From: Lysobacter_F sp035645555
GTDB taxonomy: Bacteria > Pseudomonadota > Gammaproteobacteria > Xanthomonadales > Xanthomonadaceae
Length of the DNA stretch: 6,586 nt
Direction: 5' to 3'
NCBI GenBank assembly: GCA_035645555.1
Contig: DASQMI010000063.1
Location: 1-6,586 of the forward strand
The notes beneath the pieces were generated by a model, which was given only the letters and a program-made list of their open reading frames with translations, had not been told where the DNA came from and ran no database searches. Positions 1 through 6,586 of this stretch are shown piece by piece. The position numbers were made by a program, and so were the translations under genes. The first letter of the stretch is position 1. Each line of letters begins with the position of its first letter.

Positions 1-106
1 GCGCGCCCGCGCGCTTGACAGCGCGAAGCGTGCACGCGATCGCGGATCGCAGGCCGCGTGGTGAGCGCACGGGCGCGCGGCTGGGTGGAATCCCGGATTG
101 CGCTGC

Positions 107-134
107 GCGGGCACGACGGTCGCTTCGTGCCCGC
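107..134. repeat. Perfect 10-bp inverted repeat (hairpin)
   Basis: GCGGGCACGA at 107-116 is exactly complementary to TCGTGCCCGC at 125-134, leaving an 8-nt loop (117-124). No T-run follows on either strand, so it is not an ordinary intrinsic terminator. It could be a REP-like element, an operator for a dimeric regulator, or a structured RNA leader. The sequence alone does not decide between these. Confidence 0.7.
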
Positions 135-235
135 CGGTTAATGCGGCCTTGACGTTGCTGTCTGCATGCCGAGCGCGCGCACGCGCGTGGCTCAGCAGTT
201 CAGCCGGCGGCGAGCGAGGAATCCCTAGGGTCGTG

Positions 236-256
236 GCTGCCGCACGGTGCGGCGGC
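236..256 (+). promoter_or_regulatory. Leader hairpin just upstream of the 283 gene
   Basis: Bases 236-244 pair with 248-256 to give a 9-bp stem with one G-U wobble and a 3-nt loop. The stem ends 12 nt before the purine-rich ribosome-binding site. It does not cover that site, so it would more likely affect mRNA stability or ribosome access than block initiation directly. The structure is seen in the sequence; a regulatory role is inferred. Confidence 0.45.
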
Positions 257-268
257 ATTCCCCCAGAG

Positions 269-275
269 AAGAGGA
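269..275 (+). promoter_or_regulatory. Ribosome-binding site of the 283 gene
   Basis: AAGAGGA lies 7 nt before the ATG at 283, a standard Shine-Dalgarno spacing. It selects 283 over the in-frame upstream ATG at 247, which lies inside the leader hairpin and would put a charged stretch in front of the signal peptide. Confidence 0.75.
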
Positions 276-282
276 TTTCCGC

Positions 283-918
283 ATGAAACGCAGTCTCATC
301 GTTCCCATGATCGTCGCGACCTCGCTGGCCGCGCCCGTGGCTTTCGCGCAGGTCCTGGGCGGTGGCGTGGGCGTGGGTGGTGGCGCCGGCATCGGTGTGG
401 GCGGTCAGGTGGGGCCGGTCGGCATCGGCGCCGGCACGCAGACCCGCGGCGACCTGGGCACCCGCATCGACGGCGTGCGCACGGACGCCGTGCGCGACAC
501 CACCCGACGCGTTCGCGACACCGCGGAGGACACGGCCGCGCGCGCGACCGGCACCGCGCGTGGTGCGGTCGACGGCGCCGCGAAGACCGGCAACGCGGTC
601 GCGCAGGACGCGCAGGCCCGAGCCCAGGGCACGCTGGACGCCGCCGCGCAGGCGGGCGGCCGCGTCGCCGACCAGGCCAGCGCCAACGCGGCGTCCGACG
701 CGAAGCTCGGCTCGCAGGCGGCGGCCAATGCCAGCGACCAGGCGGTCTCCGCGGTGTCCGGCAACGCCACCGCCGCCGCCAACAGTGCGGTGACCGCGGG
801 CAGCGACGCCGACGCCAGCGCGGAGGCCGACGCCTCGGCCGAGGGCGACGCCAAGGCGACTGCCGAGAAGAAGGAAGCGCGCAAGAAGGAGAAGCGCGAG
901 CGCCAGGACCGCCGCTGA
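283..918 (+). CDS. Exported low-complexity Gly/Ala-rich protein, function unknown
   Basis: I do not recognise a family. The 211-residue product starts with a typical Sec signal peptide: basic MKR, a hydrophobic core at 5-20, and a probable cleavage site after AFA at 20-22. Residues 25-51 are a Gly/Val/Ile-rich low-complexity tract (GGGVGVGGGAGIGVGG and similar). Residues 54-170 are hydrophilic and rich in Ala, Asp, Thr, Arg and Gln, with the flavour of LEA-like or hydrophilin helices. Residues 175-194 are short acidic Asp-Ala-Ser/Glu repeats, and 195-211 form an E/K/R-rich tail with ten basic residues out of 17. By my reading the mature chain has no Phe, Tyr, Trp, Cys, His or Met and only one Pro, which suggests a disordered or conditionally helical periplasmic or secreted protein. 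A good Shine-Dalgarno supports the start and an intrinsic terminator follows closely, so it is probably monocistronic. Being a real gene is likely; any stress-protection or envelope role is inference. Confidence 0.8.
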   Translation: MKRSLIVPMIVATSLAAPVAFAQVLGGGVGVGGGAGIGVGGQVGPVGIGAGTQTRGDLGTRIDGVRTDAVRDTTRRVRDTAEDTAARATGTARGAVDGAAKTGNAVAQDAQARAQGTLDAAAQAGGRVADQASANAASDAKLGSQAAANASDQAVSAVSGNATAAANSAVTAGSDADASAEADASAEGDAKATAEKKEARKKEKRERQDRR

Positions 919-941
919 GCCCTCGTCGGTGGTCCACCCGA

Positions 942-970
942 CGCCCCGCTCCGGCGGGGCGTTTTTTCTT
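942..970 (+). terminator. Intrinsic terminator after the 283 gene
   Basis: A perfect 8-bp GC-rich stem, CGCCCCGC (942-949) with GCGGGGCG (954-961), closes a TCCG loop and is followed directly by six T (962-967) and then CTT. A C-G closing pair around a UNCG-type loop makes an unusually stable hairpin. It lies 23 nt after the stop codon and isolates this gene from pyrG. Confidence 0.93.
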
Positions 971-1034
971 GCCCGCTCAGGCACTTGCGGCCGCGGAGCG
1001 CAAACGCCGGCTCGCGGCGGCGGGCGCATGCGGG

Positions 1035-1040
1035 TAGACT
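1035..1040 (+). promoter_or_regulatory. Candidate -10 element for the pyrG cluster
   Basis: TAGACT matches the TATAAT consensus at four of six positions and is the only plausible -10 in the 95 nt between the terminator and pyrG. No recognisable -35 lies 16-18 nt upstream. If it is used, transcription would start near 1046-1048 and leave a leader of about 20 nt without a Shine-Dalgarno. A promoter must exist nearby because of the terminator, but this exact site is tentative. Confidence 0.35.
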
Positions 1041-1065
1041 GTGACTTTCCAGCACCCGCACGACC

Positions 1066-2733
<1,668 letters not shown>

Positions 2734-2748
2734 ACACCCCGATGCGTG

Positions 2749-2768
2749 CGGGCGCCCGGTGGCGCCCG
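2749..2768 (+). promoter_or_regulatory. Hairpin in the pyrG-kdsA spacer
   Basis: CGGGCGCC (2749-2756) and GGCGCCCG (2761-2768) form a perfect 8-bp stem with a CGGT loop, 15 nt after the pyrG stop. No T-run follows, so it is not a standard terminator. It may act as an mRNA processing or stability element, or as a pause site, between pyrG and kdsA. The structure is seen; the function is inferred. Confidence 0.45.
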
Positions 2769-2791
2769 ATCAGTGCGGCGCGTGCCGCAGC

Positions 2792-2797
2792 AGGAAG
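2792..2797 (+). promoter_or_regulatory. Ribosome-binding site of kdsA
   Basis: AGGAAG sits 6 nt before the ATG at 2804. It decides this start over the in-frame GTG at 2759, which lies inside the spacer hairpin and would add 15 residues not expected for the family. Confidence 0.8.
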
Positions 2798-2803
2798 CCA
2801 ACG

Positions 2804-3637
2804 ATGAATCTGTGCGGATTCGAGGTCGGCCTCGACAAACCGTTTTTCCTGATCGCCGGTCCGTGCGTGATCGAGTCGATGCAGCTGCAGCTCGACACCG
2901 CGGGCACGCTCAAGGAGATCACCTCCGCGCTCGGCATTCCGTTCATCTTCAAGTCGAGCTTCGACAAGGCCAACCGCACCTCGGCCACCAGCTTCCGCGG
3001 TCCCGGCCTCGAGGAAGGGCTGAAGGTGCTGGCTGAAGTGAAGCGCCAGATCGGCGTGCCGGTGCTGACCGACGTGCACGAGTACACGCCGATCGAAGAA
3101 GTGGCGAGCGTGGTCGACGTGCTGCAGACGCCGGCGTTCCTCGTGCGCCAGACCGACTTCATTCGCAAGGTGTGCGCGGCCGGCAAGCCGGTGAACATCA
3201 AGAAGGGCCAGTTCCTCGCACCGTGGGACATGAAGCCGGTGGTCGAAAAAGCGAAGTCCACCGGCAACGACCAGATCATGGTCTGCGAGCGCGGTGCGAG
3301 CTTCGGTTACAACAACCTGGTGAGCGACATGCGCTCGCTGGCGGTGATGCGCGAGACCGGTTGCCCGGTGGTGTTCGACGCCACCCACTCGGTACAGCTG
3401 CCGGGCGGGCAGGGTACGTCCAGCGGCGGCCAGCGCCAGCACGTGCCGGTGCTGGCGCGCGCGGCGGTGGCGGTCGGCATCGACGGCCTGTTCGCCGAAA
3501 CCCATCCCGATCCCGACAAGGCGCTCTCCGACGGCCCGAACGCGTGGCCGCTGGCGAAGATGCGCGCGCTGCTCGAGACGCTGAAGGCGCTCGACGAAGT
3601 CACCAAGCGCAACGGTTTCCTGGAATCCCAGCTCTAA
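2804..3637 (+). CDS. kdsA: 2-dehydro-3-deoxyphosphooctonate aldolase (Kdo-8-P synthase)
   Basis: It condenses phosphoenolpyruvate with D-arabinose 5-phosphate to give Kdo-8-phosphate, committing carbon to the Kdo of lipopolysaccharide. The 277 residues form a single TIM-barrel of normal length. Visible motifs are IAGPCVIES (17-25), the PEP-binding KSSFDKANRTS (50-60), LTDVHE (88-93), KKGQFLAPWD (133-142), CERGASFGYNNLV (161-173), FDATHSVQ (191-198) and ETHPDPDKALSDGPNAWPL (232-250). Cys21, His195, Glu232 and Asp243 correspond to the metal ligands Cys11, His185, Glu222 and Asp233 of the Aquifex enzyme at a constant offset of 10. This points to the metal-dependent class; the E. coli enzyme has Asn in place of the Cys. 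The gene lies between pyrG and eno, 13 nt before eno, whose product makes its substrate PEP. Confidence 0.97.
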   Translation: MNLCGFEVGLDKPFFLIAGPCVIESMQLQLDTAGTLKEITSALGIPFIFKSSFDKANRTSATSFRGPGLEEGLKVLAEVKRQIGVPVLTDVHEYTPIEEVASVVDVLQTPAFLVRQTDFIRKVCAAGKPVNIKKGQFLAPWDMKPVVEKAKSTGNDQIMVCERGASFGYNNLVSDMRSLAVMRETGCPVVFDATHSVQLPGGQGTSSGGQRQHVPVLARAAVAVGIDGLFAETHPDPDKALSDGPNAWPLAKMRALLETLKALDEVTKRNGFLESQL

Positions 3638-3650
3638 CGGTTACGTCACG

Positions 3651-4949
3651 ATGACCACGATCGCCAAGATCCACGCCCGCGAGATCCTCGATTCCCGCGG
3701 CAATCCCACCCTCGAAGCCGACGTCGTCCTGAGCGACGGCAGCTTCGGCCGCGCGGCGGTGCCGTCGGGCGCCTCCACCGGCACCAAGGAAGCCGTCGAA
3801 CTGCGCGACGGGGACAAGACGCGCTACCTCGGCAAGGGCGTGCGCAAGGCGGTGGAGAACGTCAACACCGCGATCGCGCAGGCGCTCGCCGGGTTCGATG
3901 CCGCCGACCAGGCCGGCCTCGATCGCCGCCTGATCGACCTCGACGGCACCGAGAACAAGGGCCGGCTCGGGGCGAACGCGCTGCTCGGCGTGTCGATGGC
4001 GGCCGCGCACGCGGTGGCGGCGAGCCGCGGGCAGCCGCTGTGGCAGTACCTCAACGGCATCGATCCGAACCGCCCGGCGCCGCAATTGCCGGTGCCGATG
4101 ATGAACATCGTCAACGGCGGTGCGCATGCCGACAACAACGTCGACCTGCAGGAGTTCATGGTGCTGCCGGTGGGCTTTGACTCGTTCTCCGAAGCGCTGC
4201 GCGCCGGCACCGAGGTGTTCCACGCGCTGAAGTCGGTGCTGAAGGGCCGCGGCCTGAGCACCGCGGTCGGCGACGAGGGCGGCTTCGCGCCGGACCTGCG
4301 CAGCAATGAGGAAGCGCTGGAGACCATCCTCGAGGCGATCGGCAAGGCCGGCTACCGCGCCGGCGAGGACATCCTGCTTGGCCTGGACGTCGCCTCCAGC
4401 GAATTCTTCGACAACGGCAAGTACCACCTGGTCGGCGAGGGCAAGCGGCTCACCAGTGAGCAGTTCGTCGACTTCCTCGCCGGCTGGTGCCGTCAGTACC
4501 CGATCGTGACGATCGAGGACGGCATGGCCGAGCACGACTGGGCCGGCTGGAAGCAGCTGACGCAGGCGCTCGGCGGCAAGGTGCAGCTGGTCGGCGACGA
4601 CCTGTTCGTCACCAACCCGCGCATCTTCCGCGACGGCATCGAGCAGGGCGTGGCCAACGCGATCCTGATCAAGGTCAACCAGATCGGTACCCTGACCGAA
4701 ACGCTGGAAGCGATCGCGATGGCGCACGCGGCGAAGTACGGCGCGATCGTGTCGCACCGGTCCGGCGAAACCGAGGACACCACCATCGCCGACATCGCGG
4801 TGGCGACCACCGCGACCCAGATCAAGACCGGCTCGCTGTGCCGTAGCGACCGCGTGGCGAAGTACAACCAGCTGCTGCGCATCGAGGCGCAGCTGGGCGC
4901 CGACGCGCGCTACGCCGGCCGCGACGCGTTCGTCTCGCTGACGCGTTGA
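3651..4949 (+). CDS. eno: Enolase (phosphopyruvate hydratase)
   Basis: It interconverts 2-phosphoglycerate and phosphoenolpyruvate in glycolysis and gluconeogenesis, and in many bacteria also sits in the RNA degradosome. The 432 residues are full length. The N-terminal capping domain has ILDSRGNPT (12-20) and the mobile loop SGAST (39-43). The barrel carries GGAHADNNVDLQEFM (156-170), GDEGGFAPDL (207-216) with catalytic Glu209, Mg2+ ligands Asp246, Glu289 and Asp316, catalytic base Lys341, and the SHRSGETEDT loop (368-377). E. coli has Glu where Ala158 is found. The start follows the kdsA stop by 13 nt and has no evident Shine-Dalgarno, which fits coupling to kdsA translation. It is followed by ftsB with a TGATG overlap. 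Its PEP is the KdsA substrate. Confidence 0.98.
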   Translation: MTTIAKIHAREILDSRGNPTLEADVVLSDGSFGRAAVPSGASTGTKEAVELRDGDKTRYLGKGVRKAVENVNTAIAQALAGFDAADQAGLDRRLIDLDGTENKGRLGANALLGVSMAAAHAVAASRGQPLWQYLNGIDPNRPAPQLPVPMMNIVNGGAHADNNVDLQEFMVLPVGFDSFSEALRAGTEVFHALKSVLKGRGLSTAVGDEGGFAPDLRSNEEALETILEAIGKAGYRAGEDILLGLDVASSEFFDNGKYHLVGEGKRLTSEQFVDFLAGWCRQYPIVTIEDGMAEHDWAGWKQLTQALGGKVQLVGDDLFVTNPRIFRDGIEQGVANAILIKVNQIGTLTETLEAIAMAHAAKYGAIVSHRSGETEDTTIADIAVATTATQIKTGSLCRSDRVAKYNQLLRIEAQLGADARYAGRDAFVSLTR

Positions 4950-5302
4950 TGCGGCTGGAGCGCCGCCCGCCGGGTCTGTGGCTGCTGGCGATCGCGCTGG
5001 CCGCGCTCGCCGGCGTGCTGCAGTACCGGTTGTGGTTCGGTCACGGCGGCAACCGCGCGGTGGCGGCGCTGCAGCAGCAGGTCGCGCGCCAGACGCGCGA
5101 GAACGCCGGCCTGCGCGAGCGCAACGACGCGCTCGCCGCCGAGGTCGAGGACCTGAAGTCCGGCGAGGCGGCGGTGGAGGAGCGCGCGCGCAGCGAGCTC
5201 GGGATGATCAAGCCGGGCGAGACGTTCTACCGCGTGGTCGAGAGCCCGGCGGCGTCACCGTCCGCACCGGCCGAACCGCGCGAGGCGGCCCCCGCGCCAT
5301 GA
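4949..5302 (+). CDS. ftsB: Cell division protein FtsB
   Basis: FtsB is a small bitopic inner-membrane protein that forms a coiled-coil complex with FtsL and FtsQ and helps activate septal peptidoglycan synthesis by FtsWI. The 117 residues show a short basic cytoplasmic N-terminus, one membrane segment (about 9-26), a periplasmic coiled coil (about 36-72), and the conserved FtsB signature ERARSELGMIKPGETFYRVVE (78-98). A Ser/Pro/Ala-rich tail (99-117) follows and is probably disordered. The chosen ATG shares its A with the eno stop (TGATG). A TTG three bases upstream would give a 4-nt overlap and is a weaker alternative. No Shine-Dalgarno is obvious, so translation probably depends on ribosomes leaving eno. 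The stop overlaps the ispD start by 4 nt. Confidence 0.95.
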   Translation: MRLERRPPGLWLLAIALAALAGVLQYRLWFGHGGNRAVAALQQQVARQTRENAGLRERNDALAAEVEDLKSGEAAVEERARSELGMIKPGETFYRVVESPAASPSAPAEPREAAPAP

Positions 5303-6009
5303 TCTGGGCGGTCATTCCCGCCGCCGGCCGTGGCACCCGCTTCGGCGGCGAGCTGCCGAAGCAGTACCTGACGATCGCCGGCCGGCCGCTGATCGCGCAT
5401 GCGCTCGATGCGCTGCTCGCGCATCCGCGCGTGGCCGGCGCGGTGGTTGCGCTGGCGGCCGACGATGCGCACTGGCCGGGCTGGCGCGAGCGCGCCGGCA
5501 AGCCGGTGCTGGCCTGCACCGGCGGCGCCGAACGCGCCGCGTCGGTGCTCGCGGCGCTGCGCGCGCTGCCCGCCGAGGTCGCCGACGACGCGCTGGTGCT
5601 GGTTCACGATGCCGCCCGGCCGAACCTGCATCGCGACGACGTCGAGCGCCTGATTGCGGCGGCCGAAACGCATGCCGACGGTGCAATCCTCGCCGCGCCG
5701 GTCCGCGACACGCTCAAGCGCGGCTACCCCGACGGCAACGATGCGCGCATCGCTGCCACCGAGCCGCGTGAGCGGCTGTGGCGTGCGTTCACCCCGCAGG
5801 CGTTCCGCCGCGGTGCGCTGACCCGCGCGCTCGCGGCTGCGCTCGACGCCGGCGCAGCGGTCACCGACGAGGCGAGCGCGATGGAGCGCGCCGGCCATTC
5901 GCCGCGTCTGGTCGAGGGCCGCGAGGACAACCTCAAGGTGACCACACCCGCGGATTTCGCGCTGATGGAATTCCTGCTCGCGCGCCGCACTGGAGGCGTC
6001 ACCCCATGA
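5299..6009 (+). CDS. ispD: 2-C-methyl-D-erythritol 4-phosphate cytidylyltransferase
   Basis: It transfers CMP from CTP to methylerythritol 4-phosphate, giving CDP-methylerythritol and pyrophosphate, the third step of the MEP isoprenoid pathway in the cytoplasm. The 236 residues equal the E. coli length. The N-terminal nucleotide-binding loop is PAAGRGTRFGGELPKQY (7-23). Arg14 and Lys21 have the same spacing as the catalytic Arg20 and Lys27 of E. coli. Other family motifs are GGAERAASV (75-83), VHDAARP (102-108), PVRDTLK (134-140), WRAFTPQAF (161-169), TDEASAMER (189-197) and VEGREDNLKVTTPADF (205-220). The start overlaps the ftsB stop and the stop overlaps the ispF start, each as ATGA. CTP for the reaction comes from PyrG, encoded at the head of the cluster. 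Confidence 0.97.
   Translation: MIWAVIPAAGRGTRFGGELPKQYLTIAGRPLIAHALDALLAHPRVAGAVVALAADDAHWPGWRERAGKPVLACTGGAERAASVLAALRALPAEVADDALVLVHDAARPNLHRDDVERLIAAAETHADGAILAAPVRDTLKRGYPDGNDARIAATEPRERLWRAFTPQAFRRGALTRALAAALDAGAAVTDEASAMERAGHSPRLVEGREDNLKVTTPADFALMEFLLARRTGGVTP
5992..5996 (+). promoter_or_regulatory. Ribosome-binding site of ispF inside ispD
   Basis: GGAGG lies 9 nt before the ispF ATG at 6006, within the last codons of ispD. It is the only full Shine-Dalgarno core at the cluster's overlapping junctions and suggests ispF can recruit ribosomes itself as well as by coupling. Confidence 0.75.
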
Positions 6010-6482
6010 TCCGCATCGGCCAGGGTTTCGACGTCCACGCGTTCGGCGACGGCGACCACGTCATGCTGGGCGGCGTGCGCGTGCCGCACGAGCGCGGGGT
6101 GGTTGCGCATTCCGATGGCGACGTGGTGATCCACGCGCTGTGCGACGCGATGCTCGGTGCGCTCGCGCTCGGCGACATCGGGCAGCATTTCCCGCCCAGC
6201 GATCCGCGCTGGCGCGGCGCCGACAGCCTGACCTTCCTCGTGCACTGCAACGCGCTGATCGGCGAGCGCGGCTGGCGGCTCGGCAACGCCGACATCACCG
6301 TGGTGTGCGAGCGGCCGAAGGTCGGCCCGCACGCGACGGCGATGCGCGCGCGGCTGGCCGACGCGCTGGGCGTGGCGGTCGATGCCATCAGCGTCAAGGC
6401 GACGACCAGCGAGAAGCTCGGCTTCACCGGCCGCGGCGAGGGCATCGCCGCATTCGCGGTATGCCTGTTGGAGCGGCGGTGA
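6006..6482 (+). CDS. ispF: 2-C-methyl-D-erythritol 2,4-cyclodiphosphate synthase
   Basis: It cyclises CDP-methylerythritol 2-phosphate to methylerythritol 2,4-cyclodiphosphate with release of CMP, the fifth MEP pathway step; family members are trimers with a Zn2+ site at each subunit interface. The 158 residues match the usual length. The signature IGQGFDVHAFG (4-14) supplies Zn2+ ligands Asp9 and His11, and VIHALCDA (41-48) supplies His43, each one position after E. coli Asp8, His10 and His42. AHSDGD (34-39), ALGDIGQHFP (54-63) and KATTSEKLGFTGRGEG (131-146) follow; the last is the nucleotide and catalytic loop. Gln6 replaces the His found in E. coli; it is not a metal ligand. It overlaps ispD and truD by 4 nt at each end. 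ispE, which acts between IspD and IspF, is not in the window. Confidence 0.97.
   Translation: MIRIGQGFDVHAFGDGDHVMLGGVRVPHERGVVAHSDGDVVIHALCDAMLGALALGDIGQHFPPSDPRWRGADSLTFLVHCNALIGERGWRLGNADITVVCERPKVGPHATAMRARLADALGVAVDAISVKATTSEKLGFTGRGEGIAAFAVCLLERR
6470..6473 (+). promoter_or_regulatory. Ribosome-binding site supporting the truD GTG start
   Basis: GGAG lies 5 nt before the GTG at 6479, inside the end of ispF. It supports the GTG start, which overlaps the ispF stop as GTGA. Confidence 0.6.
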
Positions 6483-6586
6483 GCGAGCCGCTCGCGCGCG
6501 CGCACGGCGCGCCGGCGCTGCACGCACGCTTCCGCGTGGTCCCGGAGGATTTCATCGTCGAGGAGCTCGCCGGCTTCGAGCCAAGC
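6479..6586 (+). CDS. truD: tRNA pseudouridine(13) synthase TruD, N-terminal part
   Basis: Only the first 36 codons are present; the gene runs off the window end. TruD converts uridine 13 of certain tRNAs (tRNA-Glu in E. coli) to pseudouridine. The fragment contains FRVVPEDFIVEELAGFEPS (18-36), which fits the N-terminal PEDFVV-E---FEP block of the family. The catalytic Asp region (near residue 80 in E. coli) lies beyond the window. The start is a GTG overlapping the ispF stop by 4 nt and preceded by GGAG. No other start is available upstream of the conserved block. The position after ispF fits the known ispD-ispF-truD order in gammaproteobacteria. Confidence 0.9.
   Translation, partial: MSEPLARAHGAPALHARFRVVPEDFIVEELAGFEPS

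Larger units (their letters stand above)
1..282. other. Upstream non-coding region with inverted repeats
   Basis: I see no convincing gene here. The short open frames are Arg-rich, lack recognisable motifs and look like by-products of high GC. A frame running in from the left stops at about 60-62 and another at 150-152; either could be the tail of a gene outside the window, but neither resembles a known C-terminus. The stretch contains a 10-bp palindrome at 35-44 (CGCGATCGCG), a CCCTAGGG palindrome at 223-230, and two stronger hairpin-forming repeats listed separately. It presumably carries the promoter and leader of the gene at 283, but no good -35/-10 pair could be assigned. Confidence 0.6.

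Noticed and set aside
15..20. Perfect TTGACA -35 hexamer
   Set aside because: The bases 17 nt downstream (GATCGC at 38-43) do not resemble a -10 element, so a promoter is not supported.
247..282. Upstream in-frame ATG for the exported protein
   Set aside because: It lies within the leader hairpin, has no Shine-Dalgarno, and would place a charged segment before a typical signal peptide.
98..286. Short + strand open frame in the leader region
   Set aside because: It has no ribosome-binding site or motif, covers both hairpins, and overlaps the well-supported start at 283.
2749..2768. The pyrG-kdsA hairpin read as an intrinsic terminator
   Set aside because: No T-run follows the stem on the + strand.
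2759..2803. Upstream GTG start for kdsA
   Set aside because: It lies in the spacer hairpin without a ribosome-binding site; the ATG at 2804 has AGGAAG at proper spacing and matches the family N-terminus.
3600..4757. Minus-strand open frame of 385 codons inside eno
   Set aside because: It is a shadow of the enolase coding strand with no recognisable motif.

Overview
The window looks like chromosomal DNA of a GC-rich gammaproteobacterium of the Xanthomonadales (Lysobacter/Luteimonas/Xanthomonas-like). This rests on the gene order pyrG-kdsA-eno-ftsB-ispD-ispF-truD, which I know from xanthomonads, on strongly GC-biased third codon positions, and on xanthomonad-like FtsB and enolase sequences. 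The genus is an inference; no database was searched. All genes lie on the + strand.

Region 1 (1-970). A 282-base stretch without a convincing gene holds two strong inverted repeats. It is followed by an unrecognised gene (283-918) for an exported, Gly/Ala-rich, low-complexity protein of 211 residues. Its mature part has no aromatic residue, Cys, His or Met and ends in an E/K/R-rich tail. A textbook intrinsic terminator (942-970) closes this unit and separates it from what follows.

Region 2 (about 1035-6586). This is one tightly packed housekeeping cluster: pyrG (CTP synthase), kdsA (Kdo-8-phosphate synthase), eno (enolase), ftsB (divisome protein), ispD and ispF (MEP isoprenoid pathway), and the first 36 codons of truD (tRNA pseudouridine-13 synthase), cut by the window end. 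Gaps shrink from 70 nt (pyrG-kdsA) to 13 nt (kdsA-eno). The last four junctions overlap by 1, 4, 4 and 4 nt, so these genes are very probably co-transcribed and translationally coupled.

The products are linked by shared metabolites. PyrG makes the CTP that IspD uses (and that KdsB, not in the window, uses to activate Kdo). Enolase makes the phosphoenolpyruvate that KdsA condenses with arabinose 5-phosphate. The cluster therefore joins precursor supply for lipopolysaccharide, isoprenoid/undecaprenyl carriers and CTP with a septation protein. No mobile element, CRISPR array, tRNA or rRNA was seen. The least ordinary items are the exported low-complexity protein with its hairpin-rich leader, the metal-dependent type of KdsA, and the hairpin between pyrG and kdsA.
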